Below, in pieces: positions 1-8,452 of a DNA stretch of 64,000 nucleotides. The DNA lies in the NCBI RefSeq assembly GCF_001658005.1, contig NZ_CP015988.1, positions 62,001 to 126,000 of the forward strand, given 5' to 3'. The notes beneath the pieces are model-generated. The model did no database searches, was not told the DNA's origin, and worked only from the letters and a program-made list of their open reading frames with translations. How positions within the stretch are numbered: the first letter of the stretch is position 1; every line of letters begins with the position of its first letter. A program made the position numbers and the translations under genes. This DNA comes from Sphingobium sp. EP60837 (GTDB taxonomy: Bacteria; Pseudomonadota; Alphaproteobacteria; Sphingomonadales; Sphingomonadaceae).

Positions 1-1325
1 ACAGTCTTCAAGATGCCGACTTGGGCGTGTTCGCTAGGGCGGGAGGCGATGAAGACTGCCTGTACCTCAACGTCTTCGTACCCCAACATGCTCATGTCGG
101 CGACAAGGGTCTGCCAGTAATGGTCTGGATACATGGCGGTGCGACGCGCGTCGGATCTGGGCGGGATTATGATCCGAGCAAGATCGTGCTCCAGGGTAAT
201 ACCATCGTCATCACCTTCAATTATCGCCTCGGGATACTCGGCTATTTCTCTCATCCGGAAATCGATGCCGAAGGACACCCGTTCGGCAATTATGGCGTGC
301 TGGACCAGCAGCTTGTCCTCGATTGGGTTCAGCGCAACATAGCCGCGTTCGGCGGGGATCCCGGCAACGTCACGGTGTTTGGCGAATCCTCGGGCGGTAA
401 CAGCACGTTCGGACATATCATCTCGCCCTTGTCGAAGGGGAAGTTTCAACACGCTATTTCGATGAGCGGCGGCGCGATTGCCCTCAAGTCACCCATCTTC
501 GGTGCGCCCGTCCCATTGGAGAAGGCCCGCCAGACAGGAATCGAATTCGCGATGGCGGTGGAATGCGAGTCTGCGGCCGAGTTGCGGCAATTGTCGGCGC
601 GCCAGATACTGGCGATGCAGGCCCCCTATGTCAGAGCGCACCAGTTCATCATCGATGGCACCATCATTCCGACTCATCCCAGTGAAGCTTTCCGGTCAGG
701 AAATTTCAACCGTGTAACCGTCGTGAGCGGTCACACTGCCGATGAAGGAGCATTCTTTTCGGGATTCGTCGAGAATGCGACCGGCAGGCCCATGGAAGAA
801 GCCGAATATTTGGCAGAACTGGACAGCTATTTCGGCGACTTGGCGTCAAAGGTCATCCAAGAGTATCCCGTTAATAATTATGACAGCGTGGCAGAGGCTT
901 ATGCGGCCGTCTTTACCGATTATATGTTTGCCTGTACCGGCCGGGCGATCTTGAAGATGATCTCCCGCTATACTCCGACGTATGCTTATGATTTTGCTGA
1001 TAAGACCGCTCCTTCATACTTGGAGCCGACGACGTTCCCGCTGGGCGCCGCGCATACTTATGAACTGCCTTATCTGTTCACCGGTTTTCGAGGTGGCGGG
1101 GGCCTGCCCGTCGCGCTCAACGCGCTCCAGCACAAGCTGTCCGATATTATGATTCGATATTGGACGACGGTTTCACAAGCCGCTGAGCGGGAGGACGAAT
1201 GGTCGAGATACGACCCAGAGCTCGACAATTTCCTGATTTTGAAGTTGCCTGAACCCAGGATGGTGAGCGGTCGCTTCAGTAAAGTATACCATGCCGAATT
1301 CTGGGACAGTATAGGGATTTACTGA
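1..1325 (+). CDS. Type-B carboxylesterase, 5' end outside the window
   Basis: Serine hydrolase of the carboxylesterase type-B family, expected to hydrolyse a carboxylic ester or lactone. The reading frame is open to the window edge (codons begin at base 3), so the N-terminal part is missing; the visible part starts just before the EDCLYLNVF signature. The nucleophile lies in GESSGG (Ser codon at 387-389), the acidic residue is probably the Glu of TADEGAFF, and the catalytic His that of GAAHTYELPY. It ends about 510 bases before a flavin monooxygenase on the same strand. A Baeyer-Villiger-type oxygenase followed by an esterase is a known functional pair, but the link here is inference. The TTG at base 21 is not a credible start because similarity begins upstream of it. 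Confidence 0.9.
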   Translation, partial: SLQDADLGVFARAGGDEDCLYLNVFVPQHAHVGDKGLPVMVWIHGGATRVGSGRDYDPSKIVLQGNTIVITFNYRLGILGYFSHPEIDAEGHPFGNYGVLDQQLVLDWVQRNIAAFGGDPGNVTVFGESSGGNSTFGHIISPLSKGKFQHAISMSGGAIALKSPIFGAPVPLEKARQTGIEFAMAVECESAAELRQLSARQILAMQAPYVRAHQFIIDGTIIPTHPSEAFRSGNFNRVTVVSGHTADEGAFFSGFVENATGRPMEEAEYLAELDSYFGDLASKVIQEYPVNNYDSVAEAYAAVFTDYMFACTGRAILKMISRYTPTYAYDFADKTAPSYLEPTTFPLGAAHTYELPYLFTGFRGGGGLPVALNALQHKLSDIMIRYWTTVSQAAEREDEWSRYDPELDNFLILKLPEPRMVSGRFSKVYHAEFWDSIGIY

Positions 1326-1427
1326 GGCCGTCGCGCTTTAGGATGTAACGCTCAAGTGGGCTTGGCTGGCGGGGGGTACGCCGGGCCAGGTCCGCGGGGG
1401 GGTCTCGCTCTACATCTTTTAGTCGAA

Positions 1428-1447
1428 GGTCATCCGCGCGGATGACC
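1428..1447. repeat. 20-bp perfect palindrome between esterase and monooxygenase
   Basis: A perfect 20-bp palindrome with arms GGTCATCCGC and GCGGATGACC. It lies 100 bases after the esterase stop in a 509-base stretch (1326-1834) where I see no gene. No T-run follows on either strand, so it is either a weak terminator or a protein-binding site. Confidence 0.6.
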
Positions 1448-1834
1448 CTCAAAATCAAGCGCGGGCTAGCGCTTTTGCTCATGACCGCCAGCCGAATCCG
1501 CTTATATTGATATGGAGGATTTGGCGCTCAACCGAGTCGGCATAGACCCCACTTCGACACTATGCCCAACTACGGATGACGTGTCAGCTATTTCGCTTGT
1601 CGGGAATACCTAACTTGACCGCTGCAAGATCGAGGGCGCGGACGTGCTTACTGGACCAGGGTGTGATTTGCCTTTGGTAAACGGCACTAGCCTCACGGTG
1701 ACGTTCTCAACATTTGTTGCGTCAGGCGCAAAGCAGATTGCAAAAACACTTTGTAGAGCAGGGATATCTGATCTTGTAATCAGGGATGCCTGTTCCGGCT
1801 GATCGCGCTGTTCGGCTGTTTTAAGGGAAACGAG

Positions 1835-3646
1835 ATGACTATTGTTCAACAACTTTCGGTGAAGCAGGATGAACGATCCGTGCTTTCCGGATCCTACGGA
1901 AGCATCGTATCAGGTTGGTTGAAGAGTTTTGAGAGCGCCATCACGGCTGCCGATTCCTCTGCGCTGGTCGAGCTGTTTGTTGAGGATTCACACTGGCGCG
2001 ATTTGTTTGTCTTCACTTGGACTATCACTCCGCGGAATGGGCGGGATGAGGTGGTCCGGTCGCTGATGGCCGCGCTGCCGCCCGCCAGGCCGCGAAATTT
2101 TAGGATCGCCGAAAACCGCACGGCTCCCAGGCCTGTGTCGCGCTCCGGCGAAGCGGTGATAGAGGCGATCTTTGAGTTCGAGACGGACGTGGCGCGGGGC
2201 GCAGGCATATTGCGGCTGCCGGTGAATAATCCGGAGCAGGCGTGGATGATCTCCACCTCGCTGCACGAGATCAAGGGTCGTGAATGGCCGATAGACGACA
2301 ACCGCCCGACTGGCCAGCATGACCGGCTGTTCGGCGGTGATACCAAGGCAACGCGCCACGCGCGGGAACTGGAATATGCGGATCGCCAACCGTCCGTCCT
2401 GATCGTCGGGGGGGGGCATAACGGCATCTCGACAGGCGCGCAGCTACGAATGCTGGGGGTTGATGCGCTGGTCATAGAACGACTGCCCAACGTCGGCGAT
2501 GTCTGGCGAAACCGCTATTCCTCGCTGGCGCTGCACAACAAGATCCATCTGAACCATCTGCCATTCATGAAATATCCGGAGACCTGGCCCCAGTTCCTGA
2601 CCAAGGACGCGCTTGGCGACTGGATTGAATCCTACGCCAAGGCGATGGATGTGAACGTCTGGACGAGTTCCGAGTTCGTCGGTGCGCGTTGGGATGAGGA
2701 ACGCAAGGTCTGGGCCGCGACCGTTCGCTGCGCCGACGGCACGGAGCGGATTCTCCATCCGCGCCATGTCTTGATGGCCAACGGAGGGATCGTCGGCCGG
2801 CCGCATATGCCGGACTTCCCCGGGTTGGGCGACTTCAAGGGCGAGGTGGCGCACTCCCACAGCTACGTTTCGGGGGAGGGCTATCGGGGTAAGAAGGTTC
2901 TGATTGTCGGCATCGGCAACACGGCGCATGACATCGCCCAGGACCTGCACGGCTATGGCGTCGACGTCGCGATGATCCAGCGCAGCTCGATCACGGTGTT
3001 CAGCGTGGAGGCGGTCACGCTCAACCATGCGCTCTATTACAAGGGCGACACCCCACTTGAGGATTGCGACCTGATCGCGACCAGCCCGACCTATCCGGTG
3101 GCGCTTAAGGGCTACCAGCTCAACGTGCAGAAGATGCTCGAGGTCGACAAGGAACTGCTAGACGGTCTCAAGGCGCGCGGCATGAAGCTCGACATCGGCG
3201 AGGATGGCGGCGGCCACCAGATGAAGATCCGCAAGCAGCATGGCGGCTATTATCTGAACGTCGGCTGCTCCGACTTGATCGTCAGCGGCGAGGTGGGGTT
3301 GATCCAGACCGACAATGTCGATCGCTTTGTCGAAAACGGCCTTCGAATGAAGGATGGCAGCGTGCGCGAAGCCGATGTCGTCATCACCGCCACCGGCTAT
3401 GAATCGCCGACCAAGGAGGTCGCCCGACTATTCGGCGACGGCGTCGCCGACCGGATCGGTCCAATCTGGGGCCTCGATCCCAAAGATCATGAATTACAGA
3501 ACATGTACAAGCCGACCGCGCAGCAGGGCCTGTGGTTCGTCGCCGGTGGCTTTGCACAGGGCCGGGTCTGGACGCGCTTCATCGCTCTCCAGATCGCGGC
3601 GCGCGAAGCGGGCATCGTCACGGACCCGATCAAGAGCTGCCCATAA
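1835..3646 (+). CDS. NAD(P)/FAD-dependent monooxygenase (FMO/BVMO-like) with N-terminal NTF2-like domain
   Basis: Predicted flavoprotein monooxygenase of 603 residues. Residues 20-150 look like a SnoaL/NTF2-like domain. The FAD-binding Rossmann motif VGGGHNG is near residue 190, the NADPH motif VGIGNTAHD near 355, and between them FKGEVAHSHSY (about 333-343) fits the FxGxxxHxxxY fingerprint of flavin-containing monooxygenases. VWRNRY after the first Rossmann fold is also typical. The ATG at 1835 is preceded by AAGGGAAACGAG. It heads a same-strand series with a lyase 23 bases downstream, then SDR, amidohydrolase and CMD genes. Family knowledge suggests N-hydroxylation, S-oxidation or Baeyer-Villiger oxidation; the substrate is unknown. 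Confidence 0.9.
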   Translation: MTIVQQLSVKQDERSVLSGSYGSIVSGWLKSFESAITAADSSALVELFVEDSHWRDLFVFTWTITPRNGRDEVVRSLMAALPPARPRNFRIAENRTAPRPVSRSGEAVIEAIFEFETDVARGAGILRLPVNNPEQAWMISTSLHEIKGREWPIDDNRPTGQHDRLFGGDTKATRHARELEYADRQPSVLIVGGGHNGISTGAQLRMLGVDALVIERLPNVGDVWRNRYSSLALHNKIHLNHLPFMKYPETWPQFLTKDALGDWIESYAKAMDVNVWTSSEFVGARWDEERKVWAATVRCADGTERILHPRHVLMANGGIVGRPHMPDFPGLGDFKGEVAHSHSYVSGEGYRGKKVLIVGIGNTAHDIAQDLHGYGVDVAMIQRSSITVFSVEAVTLNHALYYKGDTPLEDCDLIATSPTYPVALKGYQLNVQKMLEVDKELLDGLKARGMKLDIGEDGGGHQMKIRKQHGGYYLNVGCSDLIVSGEVGLIQTDNVDRFVENGLRMKDGSVREADVVITATGYESPTKEVARLFGDGVADRIGPIWGLDPKDHELQNMYKPTAQQGLWFVAGGFAQGRVWTRFIALQIAAREAGIVTDPIKSCP

Positions 3647-3669
3647 GTCCTCAGGAGAGCCCGGGAACA

Positions 3670-4569
3670 ATGCCCTGTCAAACCACCGCACTGCGAGCGC
3701 TGCTGCAGGCCGAAGGTGCATTGATGGCGCCCGGCGCGTTTGGCCCCATGCCGGCGAAGCTCATCGAGCAGGCCGGATTCGGGGCTGTGTACATGCCTGG
3801 CGGCGGGGTGGCGCTCAACCGGCTCGGTGTCGCCGATCTGGGGCTCGTTACGCTCACCGAAATGGTCGAGAGCGCCGCCGCGATCGCCGCGTCGGTTTCA
3901 GTTCCGGTGATCGCGGATGCCGACACCGGCTTTGGCAACCAGCTCAACGTCCAGCGCACCGTTCGCGAATACGAGCGCGCCGGTGTCGCCGCGATCCATC
4001 TGGAGGACCAGCTTTTCCCCAAGCGCTGCGGCCATCTGGCGGGCAAGAGCCTCATCCCGGCCGAAGAGGCCGCGCAGAAAATCAGGGCCGCGGTCGCGGC
4101 GCGGACCGACCCCAATTTCATGATCATCGCGCGCTGCGATGGCCTGTCGGTGACCGGATTTGAGGACGTTGCTCGACGCTGCGCGCTTTACCGGGATTCT
4201 GGTGCGGACATGATCTTCGTGGAATCTCCGCGCTCGTTGGAGGAGATTGCGGAAATTCCCCGCGCCATTCCCGGACCGCATCTGTTCAACCTGTCGGCCG
4301 GCGGAAAGACTCCTTCCCTGTCGCTGGAGGAAGTGGGCAGGCTGGGTTACAAGCTCATGATCCTGCCGAATTTCACCGCCCTGGCGGCGATTAGGGCGAT
4401 GGCGCAGGTGCTGGCCGACATCCGGACGGCCGGGTCCATCGCGGCAGTGGGCGACCGCTGTGCCAGCTTCGCCGAATTCACCGCTCTTGGCGGGCTTCAC
4501 GCATTTCAGGAGGTCGAGCGGCGCTTCGCCGCACCAGAGGTTGAAATGGGCGAGCAAGCCACACATTGA
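3670..4569 (+). CDS. Isocitrate lyase/PEP mutase family protein
   Basis: A 299-residue TIM-barrel protein of the isocitrate lyase/phosphoenolpyruvate mutase superfamily (2-methylisocitrate lyase, oxaloacetate decarboxylase, carboxyphosphonoenolpyruvate mutase relatives). The metal-binding segment DADTGFG and the loop KRCGHLAGK, carrying the superfamily's catalytic K-x-C-G-H, are both present. That favours C-C lyase activity over phosphonate mutation. The ATG at 3670 is preferred over an upstream in-frame ATG at 3532, which lies inside the monooxygenase gene; CAGGAGAG lies 12 bases before 3670. It sits between the monooxygenase and an SDR in an apparent operon. Three MmgE/PrpD genes occur elsewhere in the window, the partner family of such lyases in the methylcitrate cycle. 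Confidence 0.9.
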   Translation: MPCQTTALRALLQAEGALMAPGAFGPMPAKLIEQAGFGAVYMPGGGVALNRLGVADLGLVTLTEMVESAAAIAASVSVPVIADADTGFGNQLNVQRTVREYERAGVAAIHLEDQLFPKRCGHLAGKSLIPAEEAAQKIRAAVAARTDPNFMIIARCDGLSVTGFEDVARRCALYRDSGADMIFVESPRSLEEIAEIPRAIPGPHLFNLSAGGKTPSLSLEEVGRLGYKLMILPNFTALAAIRAMAQVLADIRTAGSIAAVGDRCASFAEFTALGGLHAFQEVERRFAAPEVEMGEQATH

Positions 4570-4587
4570 ACGAAAGCGAGAGGTTGA

Positions 4588-5421
4588 ATGCTTGATCTGA
4601 CGGGTAAGGTGGCGTTCGTGGCCGGGGCGGGATCGGTTGCGGAAGGTTGGGGTAACGGTCGGGCGACCTCCGTGCTCTTCGCCCGGCAGGGCGCAAGCGT
4701 TTTCGGAACCGACTTCAGCGAGGGAGCGCTGGCGGGGACAGACCAGGTCATGGCCGCGGAAAATCTCGTCCGCTGGCAGGGCTACCGCGCCGACATGACT
4801 TCGAGCGGAGAGGTAAAGGCGGCGGTCGATGCGTGCGTCGCGACCTTCGGCCGGATCGACATATTGGTCAACAATGTCGGCGGCAGCCTCCCCGGCAATC
4901 CCGTGACGCTTCCCGAAGAGGATTTCGACCGGCAGATTAGGAGCAATCTCAACACCGCGTTTCTCGGCATGAAGCACGTCATTCCCGTCATGCAGGAGCA
5001 ATTCCGCAGGCATGGCCGGGGCGGTGCGATCGTCAATATCTCCAGCATCGCCAGCAAGAGTTTCCAGCTGGGCGGGCGCATGCATGTGGGCTACGCCGCG
5101 TCTAAGGCCGGGCTGGAGACGATGGGACGCGCGTCGGCGATGGCCTTTGCAGAGGATGGAATCCGGGTCAATTCGGTCGTGGTCGGGATGGTTGACACGC
5201 CACTGGTCTCGTCCCGGCTGACCGGGCAGCTGGGCAGCGACGAGGAGGCGCTCAAGCTCCAGCGCGCCAGGCTGGTGCCGATGGGCCGCATGGGCACGGC
5301 TTGGGACGTCGCGCATGCCGCGCTGTTCCTCGCGAGCGACGAGGCCAATTATATCACGGCGGCAGAGATCATCGTCGATGGCGGCGTGACGGCATCGCGA
5401 CTGAGCCCCGCCAGGGCATGA
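4588..5421 (+). CDS. SDR family oxidoreductase with extended glycine loop
   Basis: Short-chain dehydrogenase/reductase of 277 residues that should oxidise or reduce a hydroxyl/keto group with NAD(P). Residues 12-25 read AGAGSVAEGWGNG, so the usual TGxxxGxG loop carries extra residues. The NNVGG motif, the Ser of NISSIAS and the catalytic YAASK (Tyr near residue 169) are intact. It starts 18 bases after the lyase stop, and its stop TGA overlaps the next gene's ATG (ATGA), implying translational coupling. The SDR at 61647-62456 has the same kind of glycine-loop insertion and is probably its nearest relative in the window. Confidence 0.92.
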   Translation: MLDLTGKVAFVAGAGSVAEGWGNGRATSVLFARQGASVFGTDFSEGALAGTDQVMAAENLVRWQGYRADMTSSGEVKAAVDACVATFGRIDILVNNVGGSLPGNPVTLPEEDFDRQIRSNLNTAFLGMKHVIPVMQEQFRRHGRGGAIVNISSIASKSFQLGGRMHVGYAASKAGLETMGRASAMAFAEDGIRVNSVVVGMVDTPLVSSRLTGQLGSDEEALKLQRARLVPMGRMGTAWDVAHAALFLASDEANYITAAEIIVDGGVTASRLSPARA

Positions 5422-6473
5422 GCGGCGCGTCCGCCAACCAGTTTGTCATTCGTCCGGAGTGGCTTGCCAGCCATGACGAGCCGGTGATCGACCCCGATCG
5501 GCCTATCATCGACGCGCATCATCACCTCTACGACCGGCCGGGTCAGCGCTATCTGCTGCCCGATTATCTGGCGGATCTGGGGACGGGCCACGACATTCGC
5601 GGCTCCGTGTTCGTCCAGGCTCGCGCGATGCTGCGTGCCGGAGGTCCGGAAGCGCTCCGCGCCATCGGAGAGGTCGAGTTCGTCAACGGCATCGCAGCCA
5701 TGAGCACCAGCGGCATCTATGGTTCGTCCCATGTCTGTTCGGGCATAGTCGGCTTCGCGGACCTTGCCCTGGGCGACCGGGTGCGCCCGGTGCTGGAGAG
5801 GCTGATCACGGCTGCCGGCGGCGTGGCCGGGCAGGGTGGCCGCTTCTGCGGGATCAGGCAGACGCTGGTGTGGGACCGCGACAACAGCCTGCTGAACGCG
5901 GCCTATCCGACGAGCGCGGAAATGATCGATCAGCCAAATTTCCGCGAGGGTTTTGCGCATCTCGCCCGCCTGGGCCTCAGTTTCGATGCGTGGGCCTTTT
6001 TCCCGCAACTCGGTGCAGTCGAGCGGTTGGCGCGTGCCTTTCCCGCCACTCCGATCGTCCTTAACCATTGCGGCGGGATTGTGCGGATTCACGACTATGC
6101 GGAAGCCGATACGCTGGAAAGCTGGCGGCGTGGGATTTCGGACGTAGCGCGCTGTCCTAACGTGTCGGTAAAATTGAGCGGGCTGGGGATGCGTATCGGC
6201 GGATTCGGTTTCGAAGACATGTCCCAAGCACCTTCCTCATTCGACCTCGCTTTCGCCTGGCGTCCCTGGGTGATGCACTGCCTTGAGGCGTTTGGAGCTA
6301 GCCGGTGCATGTGGGGAAGCAATTTTCCCGTCGACAAGGGCAGCTACAGCCTCAAGGTCGGCGTCAATGCCTTCAAGCGGCTGCTTGCCGATGCCACGGC
6401 GCAGGAGCAGGAAGAGGTCTTCGCACGTTCCGCCCAGCGCTTCTACCGCTTGCCGTCCAGCATTGTGGAATAA
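5418..6473 (+). CDS. Amidohydrolase_2 family metal-dependent hydrolase
   Basis: A TIM-barrel hydrolase of 351 residues of the amidohydrolase_2 family, which includes 2-pyrone-4,6-dicarboxylate lactonase (LigI), 4-sulfomuconolactonase and several decarboxylases. The N-terminal metal motif is IIDAHHHLYD (HxH), followed by the barrel His in LNHCGG and the C-terminal SNFPVD with the catalytic Asp. The ATG at 5418 overlaps the SDR stop and fixes the start; an earlier in-frame start would lie deep inside the SDR. A paralogue at 24110-25117 shares the DEPxxxP and FDRPG/YDRPG N-terminal pattern. Lactone hydrolysis or non-oxidative decarboxylation of a ring acid are the likely reactions. Confidence 0.9.
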   Translation: MSGASANQFVIRPEWLASHDEPVIDPDRPIIDAHHHLYDRPGQRYLLPDYLADLGTGHDIRGSVFVQARAMLRAGGPEALRAIGEVEFVNGIAAMSTSGIYGSSHVCSGIVGFADLALGDRVRPVLERLITAAGGVAGQGGRFCGIRQTLVWDRDNSLLNAAYPTSAEMIDQPNFREGFAHLARLGLSFDAWAFFPQLGAVERLARAFPATPIVLNHCGGIVRIHDYAEADTLESWRRGISDVARCPNVSVKLSGLGMRIGGFGFEDMSQAPSSFDLAFAWRPWVMHCLEAFGASRCMWGSNFPVDKGSYSLKVGVNAFKRLLADATAQEQEEVFARSAQRFYRLPSSIVE

Positions 6474-6533
6474 CCAGCCAGACGACAACGGTGCCGCCGA
6501 ATCGTAGAGTTCCTCGACCTCCCGGAGTAGAAA

Positions 6534-7265
6534 ATGACGACACCCGATTTCAATCTTGCATCGCTGGATGCGCTCTTCAGCCGGCCGGAGGTCGCGGAAG
6601 CGATGAAGCGTGTCTCGCGTTCGGGATATGCGAGCGCCGCCAAATTCTGGCAGACGCCTCTGCAGGGGCCGCATCTGTCCGCGCGAATGAAGGAGCTTGT
6701 CTTTTTCACCATGCATGTCGCTGCGACCAGTCTGAACGGCGACGCCATCAAGCGCCAGGTGAAGCGCATCATCGCCGCAGGCGGCACCCAGGCCGATATT
6801 TTCGACGTGGTCGTCACGATCGCTAGCCTTGCCAATCATGCGCTCTATTCCTCTGTTCCGGTGCTGGAGGAGGAATTGGCCGCAATCGGCGAGGCCGGCG
6901 CGCCAGCAGAGGAATTCACGCCGGAGTTGGAGGCCGCCAAGCAGCAATTCCTGGAAGTCCGGGGCTTCTGGAATGAGCATCGAGACCCGGTGGCGCGAAT
7001 GATGCCGGAATATACCGCCGCCCTGATCGGCATCGCGACCGAGACGTGGCAGAACGGTCCGCTGACCCGGAAGGAACGAGAACTGGTGTGCATCGCCGTG
7101 GACTGCAACGTCACGCACAGCTTCCCGTCGGGCCTGCGCACGCATATCCGCAACGCATTGGACGCGGGCGCAACCAAGGGCGAGATCATGGAAGTGTTCC
7201 AGATGGCGGCGCTCCTGGGGCTGGAAGGTTTCATCCTTACCGGAGAAGCGATGTTCGGCGAATGA
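6534..7265 (+). CDS. Tandem carboxymuconolactone decarboxylase-like protein
   Basis: A 243-residue protein with two CMD/AhpD-like helical units, roughly residues 50-110 and 155-240, each with the MKEL or RKEREL opening and a glycine-containing helix turn. The CxxC peroxidase motif of AhpD is absent; the second unit has DCNVTH. That argues for a lyase, decarboxylase or isomerase role, or a binding role, rather than peroxide reduction. It is the last gene of the 1835-7265 series, 60 bases after the amidohydrolase, and is followed by a strong hairpin. The window has three more single-unit CMD genes (32873, 55715, 63577). Confidence 0.85.
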   Translation: MTTPDFNLASLDALFSRPEVAEAMKRVSRSGYASAAKFWQTPLQGPHLSARMKELVFFTMHVAATSLNGDAIKRQVKRIIAAGGTQADIFDVVVTIASLANHALYSSVPVLEEELAAIGEAGAPAEEFTPELEAAKQQFLEVRGFWNEHRDPVARMMPEYTAALIGIATETWQNGPLTRKERELVCIAVDCNVTHSFPSGLRTHIRNALDAGATKGEIMEVFQMAALLGLEGFILTGEAMFGE

Positions 7266-7267
7266 TC

Positions 7268-7306
7268 AAGACCGGATTTGGAGGCTTGGCCTCCCGATCC
7301 GGTCTT
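7268..7306. terminator. Hairpin between convergent genes
   Basis: Perfect outer arms AAGACCGGAT and ATCCGGTCTT enclose a second inverted repeat, GGAGGC and GCCTCC. It lies 3 bases after the CMD stop and before the convergent aldo/keto reductase stop. No clear T-run follows, so it is a stable mRNA-end hairpin rather than a textbook intrinsic terminator. Confidence 0.7.
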
Positions 7307-7332
7307 GCGAGGGCAACAACCCGGAACCTGAA

Positions 7333-8298
7333 TTACCAGGCGTAGTTTTCGGGCGACGTCTTGTAGCCGGGGAAGATTTCGTCGAGCTTCACCAGTATCT
7401 CGTCGCTCAGGCGTACCTCGAGCGAACGCAGCGCGTCGTCGACCTGGCTGATGGTCGAGGGGCCGATCACGCACCCGGTAACGCCGGGACGCGAGGCGAC
7501 CCACGCCAGGGCGACCTGGGAGGGTAGGATGCCGATTTCGGCGCACAGCGCCTCATAGCGTTCCAACTGCGAGCGGAAATGCGTTAGCTGCTCGTCGGTA
7601 TAACGGCCCGAATTACTGGTCTGCTGCAGCACGCCCGCCAGCATGCCGCGATGGAGCGGCGACCATGCCAGCACGCCGACGCCATAATGCTGCGCGGCAG
7701 GTATGACCTCCATCTCGATTTGGCGTGTTGCGAGGTTGTAGATCGACTGCTCGCTGACCAGGCCCATGAAGTGGCGAGCGCGGGCGGCTTCCTGAGCCGC
7801 TGCGATATGCCAGCCACCGAAGTTGGAGGAGCCCACATAGAGGATCTTGCCCTGCGTCCGCAGAACCGTCATTGCTTCCCAAATCTCTTCCCACGGCGTG
7901 TCGCGATCGACATGGTGCATCTGATAGAGATCGATGCGGTCGGTCTTCAGGCGCCGCAGCGAGTCCTCGCAAGCCTGGCGGATGTGGAAAGCCGACAGCC
8001 GACTTTCGTTCGGCCAGGTGCCTCGGGGGTTGAAGACCTTACTCGCCAGCACCGTCCGTTCGCGGCGTCCGCCGCCTTGGGCAAACCAGTTCCCGATGAT
8101 TATTTCGGAATTCGCCTCGCCCTTGAAATCCTTGGTACCGTAGACATTTGAGGTGTCGAAGAAGTTGATTCCATTGTCGTGCGCGTATTCCATCATCTGA
8201 TGGGCGGTAGGCTCGTCGGTCTTGTAACCGAAGTTCAACGTGCCCAGGCAGATGGGGCTGACGAGCAGGCCGCTGCGGCCAAGATGACTGTATTCCAT
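7333..8298 (-). CDS. Aldo/keto reductase
   Basis: NADPH-dependent (alpha/beta)8 oxidoreductase of 321 residues, normal length. The catalytic tetrad is visible as Asp in FFDTSNVYG, Tyr in the same motif, Lys in LASKVF and His in YQMHHVD. The ATG at 8298 is preceded by GAGGAAACAAGG on the minus strand. It is convergent with the 1835-7265 operon and lies 154 bases after a PrpD gene on its own strand. A second intact member (34572-35555) and a decayed one (33920-34440) occur in the window, but they are closer to each other (shared [14 protein letters not shown]) than to this one. Confidence 0.92.
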   Translation of the reverse strand: MEYSHLGRSGLLVSPICLGTLNFGYKTDEPTAHQMMEYAHDNGINFFDTSNVYGTKDFKGEANSEIIIGNWFAQGGGRRERTVLASKVFNPRGTWPNESRLSAFHIRQACEDSLRRLKTDRIDLYQMHHVDRDTPWEEIWEAMTVLRTQGKILYVGSSNFGGWHIAAAQEAARARHFMGLVSEQSIYNLATRQIEMEVIPAAQHYGVGVLAWSPLHRGMLAGVLQQTSNSGRYTDEQLTHFRSQLERYEALCAEIGILPSQVALAWVASRPGVTGCVIGPSTISQVDDALRSLEVRLSDEILVKLDEIFPGYKTSPENYAW

Positions 8299-8452
8299 CC
8301 TTGTTTCCTCATGATTGGTGGTGGTTAGGGCATCCTGCGCAAAGGCCGGGACCCATTTTTACGCTTGAAAGGATGGAGCACGATCCGCTGACGTGTCGGG
8401 CTCCAGGGTCGTGTGACGCGGCGCGGGGATGAGCTTAGCATCCCGCCCCTCG

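Noticed and set aside
21..1325. TTG at base 21 as the true esterase start
   Set aside because: The family signature begins about ten residues later and the frame is open to the window edge, so the gene is simply cut off.
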